64,000 nucleotides of DNA from Ulva prolifera (lineage: Eukaryota; Chlorophyta; Ulvophyceae; Ulvales; Ulvaceae): the NCBI GenBank assembly GCA_023078555.1, contig CM041197.1, forward strand, positions 3,823,810 through 3,887,809, read 5' to 3'. The position numbers were made by a program, and so were the translations under genes. The notes beneath the pieces are model-generated. The model searched no databases and was not told the origin of the DNA. It was given only the letters and a program-made list of their open reading frames with translations. Numbering within the stretch: position 1 is the first letter of the stretch; each line of letters begins with the position of its first letter. Below, one piece after another: positions 22,601-33,431 of this stretch.

Positions 22601-24660
22601 TCTGTGTTTACAAAAGACGCCCATATCTACACTGACAGCTGACCGCCTCTTTAGACACATCAGATGGTGCTGAATTCCCAGTCGCAGCCACTGTACTGCT
22701 GCAGATTCAATCGCATCCGCTGAGGGTATTTTCGAGGAGCTCACCTTCACCGCTGCCACCAGCCACCCGGGGATACGTGGCATCGACAGGCGCAGTACCG
22801 TCACCCACAAGTCTGTTCTGATGGACGCAACGATGGCCGCCTTGTTGCTGGGGCCTGGAGATCGAGGCATGGCGGTACCGCCAGCAATTGCTGGACAGTG
22901 TTAACAAGAGAATTCTTAAGCAGTGAATCACAGAACATGCACGAGTATATGTGACGTCCACCAGGGACAGTTAAACAAATATGAAGGTGTAATACTTGTC
23001 CCTCGCCGGGAGTGGCATCCTATAGCCCTGCCGACAGTCGCGCGGGTTGCTGCGGGGCTGGCTGCACGCGCGCATTTCGAAAAGTGTTGGACCTATCGCG
23101 GGTGTGCCGACCTATCCCGGGATGCGTGCTGTCGTGAGCACAATGGCGCGGTCCTGTGACGCCCGTATCGATCCAGCAGTCAAGGACGTCTGTTGGCAAG
23201 ATCCTACACCCCATCTCTCACCAAGTTAGCGATACTTTGGGTCAGTTTGCTCGCCTGATTTGTGCAGCCGCAACCATGGTGCGCGGCACTGGCCGGCGTG
23301 GAGCTCCGGAATCCGGTCATAGACTGTCCCCACGCCGCTCGCCAACGACGTGTGATGTGTTTGGCCTGCTGCCGTCACTATGCGAGCACGAGCTTGTTCC
23401 AGGCACCGCATGGCGACCGTTCCCGGCAAACTGGATACATCGATGTTCACAACCTCTACGTGCATGCACATAGCTATGTGTGGCACACGCCACCGGGGCG
23501 AACGCATGTGGCTGAAATTCAGCCGCTGAATTGTCGTAGCTCTGCGCGCAGCTTCTCGCCCAGCCTCCGGTCCGACCAAAACATGCGGTTACAGCGGCTG
23601 GCCACGGCAGATTCAACGAGGCCCTGCTTCGCACAGCTACTAGTATGCGATGTCGCATATATCACTCCGAGATTCGGTTTCAGTGTTTGTTATCTCCCGT
23701 TCACTCTTTTGTAACTACTCCGAGTCCAGACCACCATCTATCACTATCACTGCGACTTTGGTCACTGTCCCAACAAGCATGGCGCGTGTTTTATATTGGA
23801 GCAAGCCAAGTGTTCATGGGGTGTCTGGTAGCCTGATAGTTGGCCAGCCATCGCCGGCACACACCTTGTCACCTGAGCTTCGAAGCCCCTATCGGGGAGG
23901 GCCGCACAGCCTCGCACACGTGCCTCACGTGCAGTCGGGCACGCAAGTGCTATGGCCAGAGCACTGGTCACCACAGCCTGCATCGACACGCATGCCGTGT
24001 CGCCACGCTGGCCTCCCAAAATCAGCTGACACGCGCAACAGCCCGCATGATAAACTGCCTTTTGTCGTGCCAGGGCTAAAAAAGTTTGTTGGTGCGCATT
24101 GCATGCGTACGGTACCGCCGGTGGTGTACCGGCTGTACACGTGACCATCAATTGCGATAAGGCATGAACGTGCATGCAGCTCACAGTGAGGTGTGTTGCG
24201 GAGTCCACTCTCTTCTGATCAAATGTCCATGAATACTGAACACGGTCACAACCCCGTGCTGTGACAGCCTGAAAGGCTTACCGGAGTCCATGCAGAAGGC
24301 CTTGGCCAGATGTGATCGTCTGCAGATAGCAACAATGGCACAACGGGTGCTGAAACACCTGCACTGCCTGTTTCAGAGTCGTCATACCTTAGCGCATCCT
24401 CTGTGAATGATGTCAGTGATTCGTACGCTGACACAGGAGTATGGTGTTTAGTCTACAGCACCGATGCTCCATCTTCACTACTGCATCAGCTTCCTACCAG
24501 AGGCTGCAGCTAGCCAATGGCCAACCAGAATACAATTGTATTCTCTGCTTGCAAGCAAAAGCATGACACGCCCATCTGCTGCCCTCGCAAGTTTTATCAA
24601 GTCAATGTTGCTCACCAGTCCGGGTCCAATGACTCTAGTGAGACAGTGAATGCTTCCACT
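19626..24660. other. Mostly unassigned; weak exon candidates
   Basis: Candidate plus-strand exons are 20272-20403 (VHVPVNGSSGEKSTAKMSTV, then a stretch with TAVYRVKRAGKESF), 20428-20800 (ending in the segment duplicated at 9.7 kb) and 21429-21490 (RFIVEAVQDDVYFLKLQGGQ). They may belong to the same repeat-rich locus as the filamin-like exons. A minus-strand stretch at 21990-22229 encodes an acidic, His-rich segment without a known domain. From 22.3 to 24.6 kb nothing convincing is seen apart from the dispersed 44-nt motif at 23671. Confidence 0.3.
23671..23714 (+). repeat. Dispersed 44-nt motif, copy 1
   Basis: The sequence from GATTCGGTTTCAGTGTTTGT to CTCTTTTGTAA recurs at 33730-33773 with two differences and, more diverged, at 59891-59930. 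It may be part of a transposon end or promoter. Confidence 0.7.
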
Positions 24661-24673
24661 GCCCTTGTCATCC

Positions 24674-24699
24674 AAAACAAATCCAATTGGATTTGTTTT
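24674..24699. repeat. Perfect 26-bp palindrome
   Basis: Centred on CCAATTGG, with arms AAAACAAATCCAA and its exact complement. It lies five bases before a much larger palindrome. Confidence 0.9.
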
Positions 24700-24704
24700 A
24701 ACAG

Positions 24705-24776
24705 GCTGGAAAATGCAGAGTACAAGTGGCAAGCAGCTTGCAAGCTGCTTGCCACTTGTACTCTGAATTTTCCAGC
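24705..24776. repeat. 72-bp near-perfect palindrome without loop
   Basis: Two 36-bp arms meet at 24740/24741 (centre CTTGCAAG) with a single mismatch. Such a sequence would extrude as a cruciform or fold as a hairpin in RNA. It precedes a 74-bp tandem array. Confidence 0.92.
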
Positions 24777-24857
24777 ACACAGTGACTGTTCAAGGAGACA
24801 AGTTCTACAGCTCGCAGCGTTCAATCAATGGCATGGTGCTTACCACTCCATAATTCT

Positions 24858-25390
24858 GGCAGCACAGAGGCTGCTTCTGCAGCCATGATCATTTAATATT
24901 TTTCAATGCTGCTCGCGACACTGACAATTCCAGAAACACTGTAGCTGCTTCTGCAGCCATGATCATTGAATGTTTTTCAGTGCTGCTCGCGACTCGGACA
25001 ATTCCAGCAATACAGTAGCTGCTTCTGCAGCCATGATCATTGATTGTTTTTCAATGCTGCTCGCGACTCTGACATTTCCAGCAATACAGTAGCTGCTTCT
25101 GCAGCCATGATCATTGAATATTTTTCAATGCTGCTCGCAACTCTGACAATTCCAGCAATACAGTGGCTGCCTCTGCAGCCATGATCACTGAATGTTTTTC
25201 AATGCTGCTCGCGACTCTGACAATTCCAGCAATACAGTAGCTGCTTCTGCAGCCATGATCATTGATTGTTTTTCAATGCTGCTCGCGACTCTGACAGTTC
25301 CAGCAACACAGTGGCTGCCTCTGCAGCTATGATCATTGACAATTTTCAATGCTGCTCGCGACTATGACAATCTGTTGCTGTTCAGTCAGA
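24858..25390. repeat. 74-bp minisatellite, about seven copies
   Basis: Units begin at about 24867, 24941, 25015, 25089, 25163, 25237 and 25311, exactly 74 bases apart. Each carries CTGCTTCTGCAGCCATGATC, then TTTTTCAATGCTGCTCGCGA. A diverged partial copy follows near 25405. CTGCTTCTGCAG and the CAATG core make short internal dyads. No coding frame is supported. Confidence 0.92.
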
Positions 25391-25842
25391 TAATTGCAGT
25401 GACGCAATGGCTGCTTCTGCAACCTTATGGATTGATCAATGAATACATGCACATGGCGTGGTGCTTGCCAGTCCGACGATACTAGCAACACAGTGGCTGC
25501 AACCGCTACTTTTGTGATCCATGCCATATCAGGCTAGTCACAATACTGGGCATCTCGGTGGCATCCCCGGCTAATCCCAAGACCGGAGCACTGCAGTGTG
25601 AATCACTGCTTTGACAGCAAGTGGCACCCATGCACAGAAAAATGGTGGGATGAGATATATTGGCAGACTCACAAGCCTGATCGCATGTTACAAATATCGA
25701 GCTTCTACTGAAGACGATTGGTTGTAACAGTTGGTGAAATACACATGCTTGTGCATGGTATGCAGTGCTCTCTGCATCCTTTTGGAGATACGCTTGCCCT
25801 TATCTATGTGACTTGGCTGCACTGGGTGCCGCCTTGGGTCAC

Positions 25843-25903
25843 ATGCCACAACTGGAACCACCGGAAGATGACTCATGTGCCGCTCAGTCTCCGGCAAGCT
25901 TGC
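25843..25903 (+). repeat. Sequence repeated exactly at 27081-27137
   Basis: About 57 bases starting TGCCACAACTGGAACCACCG are identical to the stretch directly after the single ambiguous base at 27080. This points to an assembly join or a very recent duplication. Confidence 0.8.
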
Positions 25904-27079
25904 CACAGGCCAGATGCCAGACTCGCTCACCAATGGGTGCGCCATCGGGGTGCGCCACTGAGTGCAAAGTCGGAGAAATGCGATCAGTGGTCCCTTTTCG
26001 TGATTTAAAATCTTTATGATAGAGATACTTCTGTTGTTAGGGCTGTGAAAGCGGTCCAAGGTCATTCGGGGTAGAATGGAGCACTTGGGATCGTGTTGAG
26101 TGCAGCATTCCCGTGGGGCAGCGATTGGGAAACCAGCGTCTACACCGAACGCGATGTCAGATCAGCGCACGAGGATCTTCATAGACATTTGAATATGATT
26201 GTAGTGCGGACTGGGGTTCTGTTGCGGTCGTGCTGCTCGCTTGAGCTGGCCGATGCGGACGCTGCACTGGCGACGCGGAGTGCGGAGTGGCATGCCAGTT
26301 CCCGTTCAGTCAGCTCTCCTGCGTTACAGATCTGTACAAGCTGTGAAAATAGGCAGTTTGTGCGTTGGAAGGCGTGCCTAGTGAGTGCATCCTTCCGTCG
26401 CCGCTGGGTATCACTCAGTGTGATCGCCAATGCCCGTGCTCTACTAGGCCGAACCGCCACGCGTTGATACAGCATTCGCGGCCAGGTGGTGTATATACCG
26501 TCAATAGCATATGTTGTGTTGGCCATTGGCTCTGCAGACGCCGCTGTGACGTTTTGGTGGAGTTCTGCGAATCGTCCGTTCCTACCAGCGCTGTGAAAGG
26601 CCACTTGCATTTGCCACGAGAATGCGCTTCTCTGAAAGGCGGCACGTACATTACGATAACATGTCCGTGTTTTACTGCCCCAATGTTACATATTGTGATG
26701 TCGGGGTACTCGCGAGATACACACGTAGCAACAATCCCGCGCCAGATGCAGCGAAACCTCGCGATCTGCTTCCAACTCATAACAAATCCACTCATGGGCA
26801 CTACTGAAAGTGTCCCGGATCGTATCAAGAGCCTCGCGGCGTGCTTTTGTTTTCGCTCTCTTACAACTGGCGCACCGTGGGCCAGTGGCTCACGCCTTAA
26901 TCCGTGGCGCATAACGGCAACAGTGCGCCACTGCATAGCGACTGCGCAATGCATGGTGCGCCATTATGGTAATGCGGGGCAAATCATCCAGTACCGTTCC
27001 ATACATCGTTATATGATCATGTGTTCATGTCCGGTACATTCCTAATGCCTAATATCAGCCGTTCGAACATACTGCCATT

Positions 27080-27080
27080 N
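27080..27080. other. Ambiguous base (n)
   Basis: The only unresolved base in the window, placed exactly at the edge of a copy of 25843-25900. The join between 25.8 and 27.1 kb may be uncertain. Confidence 0.9.
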
Positions 27081-27175
27081 TGCCACAACTGGAACCACCG
27101 GAAGATGACTCATGTGCCGCTCAGTCTCCGGCAAGGTGATCGCGTCTGAGGACACGTTTATGGGATAAGCTGACA

Positions 27176-30100
27176 TCACATTGTCAAACTGTAGGCAGCG
27201 TGCTCACACCGAGTGACTGTGTTTCCCCCGTTCACTGCCCGCAAGAGGTCCGTACTGGACTTCGTCCAGACCCCAGACCCCTCCAGCGCTCGAAAGACCT
27301 TTCGCCCAAGCGCAGCTGTTGCCCACTTTGGGGTGATCTTGAACCCGACATCAGTCCCCTTGCGGACCTCGCATATTGCCAGCAACACTGACCTGTGCAC
27401 TGGCAGTCCGCATAGCTCAGCACATCTACGTTTGTAAGGTTCCGGGCTGACTCGAGCTTCCACGAAGTACTTGATGTGTGCCAAACAGGGCACAGAATCA
27501 GGTTTAATCCTGCAAAACACAGAGCAGCGTAATGGAAGCGGTTGAAATGGGATATGAGGCACTGTAAAGTGCAGGCAGGTTTGGCTATGCTAAAAAACCA
27601 GGCCAGTCGTACAGTATACACATGCGCGGGTCTCAGATGCAGAGCAAGAGCTACTGGTACGCACCTGTCCGCAAACACTTCGGTATACAATCCGGACACG
27701 TCCCGCTCACGAAGGCCACGGAACTCATTGCCCGCTGCGTAGACGTAGCCATATATACTTGCCCGCGTGAACCAGTACAGGTCATACATGGCTGCCAAGC
27801 GCCTTGGGGTGCACAAGGCGTTGCTCTGGTCAAAGGTCTCTGGTAGGCCACCCTTCAAGCGCGCAGTGGATTCCCCTGCAACCTTCCAGCAATATAGTTT
27901 CAGGGATGAAAATCACAGCAAGCTGTGCAGCTGATGCAGCCTATGCTCATCTGCATGCTGAAAGCTTGCCATGATTGCATGCAGCTGATTTTGATATCAG
28001 CTCACTTCAGGCTACTCATTGGTGAGTGCTCACCATGCAGGCTCGTGCCAGAGCCTCTGCGTATAGGGGACGTACACATAACATCCTTCGGGGGCCAATC
28101 GCCGTCGGGATTCAACGCACTCGTGGTGTACAGATGAAAGCCCAGACAATTACAAGCCTCAATGTAGAACTTGGACTGCCGAGCGTGCTGTGTCAGCCGG
28201 TGGCCCACGCCAAGCATCAGTGTCTGCTCTCGGTGAAGTGTACTTGGAGCATCCTGTGCCGGCACCGGCGCATCACCTACAGCTGCATCATGCTGCTGTT
28301 GGGGGATCGGCTGGATAGCTGCAGCTGCGAGGGGCACCCTTGTGGAGGGACCAGCTGCGGCCGGAGGGGTTTGAAGAGCCTCCAAGGCCGCACTGCCCGC
28401 GTGTGTGGGATCAGACGCTGTGGACGTAGCGTTCCTCGGTGGGAGAGGCAAGCCCGGCGCGTCTACCAATGCTGCGTGCACCCAAACATGCGCCATTCTG
28501 TCCACCAAGTCATTCGCAATGGCCCCTTCGGCATTGCAGGTGCAGCGATTCCTGTAAGTGCGATGCCAACATCAGACAACAGGTGGACGGCCATCGCGTT
28601 GTGGGGAGCCCACAAACACTGCAGTTGTGGCAATCATGCATGCTGCTCGGACACACCAGCACATGTATATACATGCCATATATGGCATGCGCATCAATGT
28701 AGAAACTCCCAAGCACGCAGCACTATTCGTCTGAGTACTGCTTTGTATAGGCATTGAAGTATCTGTGGTGGATAATTGGTGAAGGGTAGAAGGTCAGACA
28801 CCCTAGCTCCAAGGTAGCAACCCGAGGATGTTGGCAGCCCCCTAGAGGATGGAAGAACATGTAGGCATGGCGGGATCAGAGATGGGCAGGTGCGCGCCTG
28901 ATAGCTAGGCAGGCATCACAGCGGACCATGCGCTCCACCCACATATCATTATCATCAGCTGGGTCCCCCACCAGCCGTGCAAGGTCGGCCATGTGGCCTG
29001 CCGCCTGATGAAGCTTGAAGGAAAATGAAAACTCATTTGGCTGGTCACGGAAGCAATGCTCAGCCACAGCGCCATACGCATGCATGCAGGCCTGCGCCTC
29101 CTTGAGGCGGAGGTCCCATGCACATGCAGACTGCTCGGCCCCGACCCGCGTGAGTGATATGACGCCGTGTCGGAGAAATGCCCTGCACCAGAGTACTAAC
29201 TGCGGTCTAGGGAGTACGTCAGTAGCCAGATCATTACGTGCACTGCTAGCTCGGACACACAGGACAGGCGAAGAACGTGGCAAAGCCGTAGGTAGACAGC
29301 ACCTCAAATTCACATGCATGGCTAGATTCGCACCACATTACCAGCAGATTTTCTGGAACCCCGAATTCAATCATATCATGAAAGAGGTATGGCGAGATGC
29401 TCTCGAGCCATAATTGCATCTCCTCGATGGTCATAGGCGCAAGGTGCTCCAAGAAATTCACTACCGCGCACGAGGGCGTGGTGCGCAGGCGCATGTGCTG
29501 AAGCCTTGCCCCGAGAACATGCCTTGCGTGGACAGGGTGCTCAATGGGCATGACCTGGGCCACGGCATCATCAGCCGCTCCCCGGTTTGACACAGCGAGC
29601 CGTACAATCAGCAGCATCACAAAGTTCTTCACGATTCCAAGGTATAAAACGTGGTAGGTTGCGAAAGGTGCGTGGAAAGTTCTGCTGAAATACGGCAGGC
29701 GCGCAAACACACATGTACCCTGACTTCCAATCTGTACACAAAACCGTGCTGCACTGTGGCATACGCATGGCTGGTCGGGATGTGGCAGCATATTGCAATG
29801 CATGGGCCCCAGGGGCACAGGGTTGTACAGAAGCACCAACACAGTACAAGTAGGACACCTGGGCAGCTCCGGCACGAAACTTCTTCATGGCGGCCACGCG
29901 AGATCCGGGGTTTTCACATGTGGCCAAGCATTCGAAACGCAGCTTGTCGGCACGGCTGTCGCGGGCGGCCTTCTGGTGCTCCGTCATGACAGCGGTCCCC
30001 GGTCCATGCACGTGTTTCCCACACACGTACACGCGGACCGATTCCGCTTCGCGCTCATTGGCTGCAACAGGCGCCAACTTTGCAGATGCAGCGCCTGCGG

Positions 30101-30200
30101 ACGGTGTGCCGACGCCCGGCCCCACCGCACAAGATGGAGTTACGGTGGCCAGGCTATCAAACCCGGAGGACATCAAAAACCTGCGAGAATGCACTAGCCC

Positions 30201-30236
<36 letters not shown>

Positions 30237-33200
30237 CGTACAACCACTGCAGCCACACGGCAGCATCATCATCATGCTGCATGTTAGTCAACGACTTTGT
30301 CCGATCACTGGGGACCACGCACCCAAAAAACTTGGTTGCGTTGAATGACCCTTTCTCCCCGAGCAACGTGCAGATGTCACACGGACGCAGACCTGACCAT
30401 TGGATGTTCTTGAAAATCTTGTTTCGCATCGGGCCGTCAGCCATGAGCCCCGTCAATAATACGTACACAGTCAACGTTTTCTTGCCAATGACATTACCTT
30501 TGTCATCAAATCGCCATGTGGAGACTCGATGCAATCCACCGCAGCCGCCGCTGTCATTCTGATTAGTAAGCGCACCTCCAGCGCCATCGACCAGTGGCGG
30601 CATCATGGCTCTCAGCTCTTTCAATGCTAATTCAAATAAGGAGTCATACACCGAGTCCTCACATGGGCCATCGATGATTGCTAGCACAAAGATGTTGAAA
30701 GCTTTGGTCGAGTAGGCTTGGGGCATGTTCTGAATTCTGTGTGACACGCAGACCCGGTGGATGATGTCCGTGGCCAGTGAACGCGCACAAGGTAGATAGC
30801 GTATGCATGCATGCAACGTGAGCACACGCCGACACGTTCGTCGGAGCACCACACATGGAAGCAACCTAAAAGCACTGTGATGCGCTCACCTGAATCCCAG
30901 GATGGTGACTCCGTACACGCGCCGCTTCCAGGGCTGGAAGCCGTCCATGCCCATCTTCAATAACACAAGCGCGGTTTCACTGCCATGCTCAGTGTCAGCA
31001 GCCCCGGTATCATCATGACGCATATGCATGGGTGGAGAGGCAGCCTGCCCGGTCTGAATGAATTGATGTAGAGCAAGATTCTGCTCCTCGGGTGTAAATG
31101 AGGCGAATCCGGCAATGAAATTCTCTGCAAGGTGGCGCATCCCACCGGAATTAAAGAACGAGCCAGCATTCTCCATCTCAGCAGCGGTGTCCAACTCGCT
31201 GAAGGAACGGGCCCACTCCTCAGAGATGAAGGCTGTCCGAATGAGATTTGCTATGCCAAAGTAACGGACACATTTTCTTGGATGCAGCACCCCGTTGTTT
31301 AGCTTCCTGCTCTCAGATACATTCATTGCGGATGCCACATCGACAAGCAGCTGGTATGTTGTGCAATGCAAAAGATCACTTGACGAGGCAATAGGCTCTG
31401 TGTGTACACAAGTAAGAGAAAAAAATGTTTAATCTGTAGAGAGCACAATATGGTGACTGCACAAGTTGCAATGCTTGAAGCAGCAAGCAAGGAATGTCTC
31501 TGTTTGATGTCACGGTGCATGCACATGTTCCAGAATCTAGTGTAGCACAGCGTACCCAACTGTGTGTCCAGCTGTGTGCCCGAGCACAGCATGACCGTAC
31601 CTGAAGCGTTCCCGTTGGCAGCCTGCCACTGGGCACAGGTCGCTGGAAGTTCCTGGATAGTGTGGGTAGATATGGTCGCAGTCCTTGTCCGGGCACATGT
31701 GCCGAACTGGCATGCTGTCGAGTTCCGGCGTGTCTTGAAGCGGTTGCCGGAGCTGCTTCCGTAGCATGTAGAATGTTCGGGGCAGTCTGTGGCCGGGGGG
31801 CAAGATGGCTCCTAAGAGGGAGAGCCAGAACCCGAGCTCCTTGTTGCTGATGCGGTGCTTTCGTTTACCAGCCGCAATACGGCTGACAACCTGCACTATG
31901 CCGCCCAAGATGCCACTACACATTCAGCCATACTGTGGCTGCTGCCGTTTGAAGCGCACACACGCACACCTGTGCATACTGACATGTGAGGATCAACACA
32001 GTTTGCATGCACCTGATACATCATGCATGCACACGTGTGGCCATCGCACCTCCAGGACAGTGACAGAGCAGGTCGCTGGGCATTCTGTCTCCCAGAGCGG
32101 AGCTAGAGACGGATGCAGCAGTCTGTCATCGGCGTCCTCCCCAGCATCCTCATCAGTCCCTTCATCCTGTATATCTGCAACAAGGACGGCGGATCGCGCA
32201 ACTACCGCGCACAGAGCCGGCCATGGGCGGCCACAGCGAGTGTACCTTCAGAATGTGGCATATCCAGCGGCAGAAGGCACACCATATAACATCTGTGCTC
32301 CGCGGATGCGGTCGCCCATCTCGGCAACATCACCTGCCGTACTGTCACCTTCCGAAGGCAGCAGCTCCTTTGGGATGTCTGCCACATCATGATGGTTGTC
32401 CGTCGGCATGCTGTCAAAGTGTGCAGATGGAGCCCCTGTAGAGTCCACAACCTCTGATGTCAGCAGCTCTACAGCAAACTGTGAGAGGTGTAACGACTGT
32501 AGGCTTGAAAGACCTTCAGACATTGACTCATATGTACCGAATATACTGGCATCGGCCTCCGATGCTGCTGCTGCTGCGGCATCGTCAGGTTCCATTTGAA
32601 AGCCATCACGCAGCTCAGTGGAGCTGCATGCACTCATGGATTGATCGTTGCTGCAGCCGTCAGCTTTCTGGATGCTACACCCCATAGTTGCGTCTGCATG
32701 TTCTGCATCAGCATGCATTGTTGCTGGCCCAGCATCAGCTGCAGACGGTGTGATAGACACTGGTGGAGAGACCGTGCGGGAGTCTAGGTGCAAGCCTTCA
32801 TGACCGGAGTGTCCAGACACCCGGTCCCTGTCCACATGAGTAGTATCATTGTGCGGCGCATTGTTGTCGCCCCGCGGGCGTGACCGACTTCGTTCCTGGA
32901 TGTTGTTTAGCTGGGCGTGCAGGGTATCTGCAGCATATGCATGGGATGCCTAAGGGAGAGCATGCCTGCATGGACTACCTGGGGAGGGAGTCAGGTCCCG
33001 GCTCTCCCGGGAGTCTGGGAGGGGAATCCAGTCCCACCAAACACACTCGTGCATCGCATGTGCTAGGCGCCTCTAGCATGTAAGTACAGCTGACAGGCAC
33101 CCGACGCGTAGCAAGCAGTCCACATAAACCTTGTATTGGTTTGACTATGCCACGGAGTCTGCACACCGGACGCAGCGTAGTCTCCTCCAATTCTAGTCCT

Positions 33201-33431
33201 CCACTTGAGCTCATGCTCAAGGCTACCCTTCTCGCTGCTGGCCTGGATGTGCTTAGCACGATGCTTTCTGATGTTGTTCCGTGTGATGCCGGTATCACAT
33301 GCCACACAGTACACTACATGCCCGCTGTTGAGCTGACAGTTTGCTACCAACTCTGCAACAGCTGCGTGGCCAACTTTAAACATTCCCACCCGCTCCGATT
33401 GAGCATCGGAATCGGCTGTGGTGAGCGTCAT
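27176..33431 (-). CDS. CACTA-like (CMC, Tnp2-type) transposase gene, unit 1
   Basis: A minus-strand exon series is colinear with the transposase at 49.8-54.5 kb. From the ATG at 33431 it has a C2H2-like finger, an acidic region (32.8-32.2 kb), a Cys-rich Tnp2 N-terminal block (31.9-31.5), a linker (31.4-30.9), a block with VYVLLTGLMADGP and CDICTL (30.9-30.2), a YHVLYLGIVKNF block (29.7-29.2), an FSFKLHQAAGHMADLARL block (29.2-28.9), a Pro/Ala-rich region (28.5-28.0) and a CLAHIKYFVEA block near 27.5. Tnp2-type proteins are DDE transposases that cut and paste CACTA elements in the nucleus. The exons lie in different frames and a 34-nt G tract lies at 30203-30236, so integrity is unproven. The 3' end is approximate. 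Confidence 0.7.
28876..29170 (-). CDS. Unit 1 transposase: His-rich core exon
   Basis: Encodes FSFKLHQAAGHMADLARLVG, then a DDNDMWVERMVRCD segment. Its counterpart in unit 2 reads TYKLHLAACHLPDQVRCCGA, then SLEFWIERMVQLLKRL. The shared order (YKLH, AxHxxDxxR, WxERMV) identifies the same part of the transposase. Confidence 0.65.
30157..30864 (-). CDS. Unit 1 transposase: LMADGP / CDIC exon
   Basis: Encodes TLTVYVLLTGLMADGPMRNK, then SGLRPCDICTLLGEKGSF. CACTA and Plavaka-type transposases have a leaf-like pattern here: a D-x-P/A segment, then a C-x2-C pair. The exon runs through the 34-nt G tract (30203-30236), which would encode poly-Pro on this strand or mark an intron or artefact. Confidence 0.6.
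30203..30236 (+). repeat. Homopolymer G tract (34 G)
   Basis: An uninterrupted run of 34 G within the unit 1 transposase gene. Confidence 0.9.
31537..31923 (-). CDS. Unit 1 transposase: Cys-rich Tnp2 N-terminal exon
   Basis: Encodes LPPGHRLPRTFYMLRKQL, then HMCPDKDCDHIYPHYPG and DLCPVAGCQRERFRYG. Pairs of CP-x3-C and CP-x3-C followed by RF are the zinc-binding block at the start of Tnp2-type transposases. The unit 2 counterpart at 53007-53702 has CPQC and CGTPGCCQQRF in the same order. Confidence 0.7.
   Translation of the reverse strand: MCSGILGGIVQVVSRIAAGKRKHRISNKELGFWLSLLGAILPPGHRLPRTFYMLRKQLRQPLQDTPELDSMPVRHMCPDKDCDHIYPHYPGTSSDLCPVAGCQRERFRYGHAVLGHTAGHTVGYAVLH
32248..32835 (-). CDS. Unit 1 transposase: acidic N-terminal region
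   Basis: A long open stretch rich in Asp, Ser and Ala (for example MEPDDAAAAAASEADASIFG) lying between the finger exon and the Cys-rich exon. Unit 2 has a shorter acidic exon at the same position (53757-53900). No domain is recognised; it is probably unstructured. Confidence 0.5.
   Translation of the reverse strand: MDRDRVSGHSGHEGLHLDSRTVSPPVSITPSAADAGPATMHADAEHADATMGCSIQKADGCSNDQSMSACSSTELRDGFQMEPDDAAAAAASEADASIFGTYESMSEGLSSLQSLHLSQFAVELLTSEVVDSTGAPSAHFDSMPTDNHHDVADIPKELLPSEGDSTAGDVAEMGDRIRGAQMLYGVPSAAGYATF
33170..33431 (-). CDS. Unit 1 transposase: first exon with zinc finger
   Basis: The start is taken at the ATG at 33429-33431. It encodes VVYCVACDTGITRNNIRKHR, then AKH, a C-x2-C-x11-H-x3-H finger. 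A GT donor-like site occurs near 33170. The placement at the very N-terminus matches the fingers that start the transposases of units 2 and 3. Confidence 0.55.

Noticed and set aside
24858-25390. CRISPR-like array
   Set aside because: The whole 74-bp unit is repeated, with no distinct variable spacers, and the DNA is eukaryotic.
26093-26954. Overlapping open frames of 120-180 codons at 26.1-27.0 kb
   Set aside because: Both strands are open, no motif is recognised, and the region borders a suspected assembly join. They could be last exons of the unit 1 transposase, but there is no positive evidence.
27176-27560. Cellulose-synthase-like glycosyltransferase end (GFKITPK segment)
   Set aside because: The piece continues the colinear minus-strand transposase series, and the IKYFV block corresponds to GELQYF in unit 2. 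The glycosyltransferase likeness is one short motif only.
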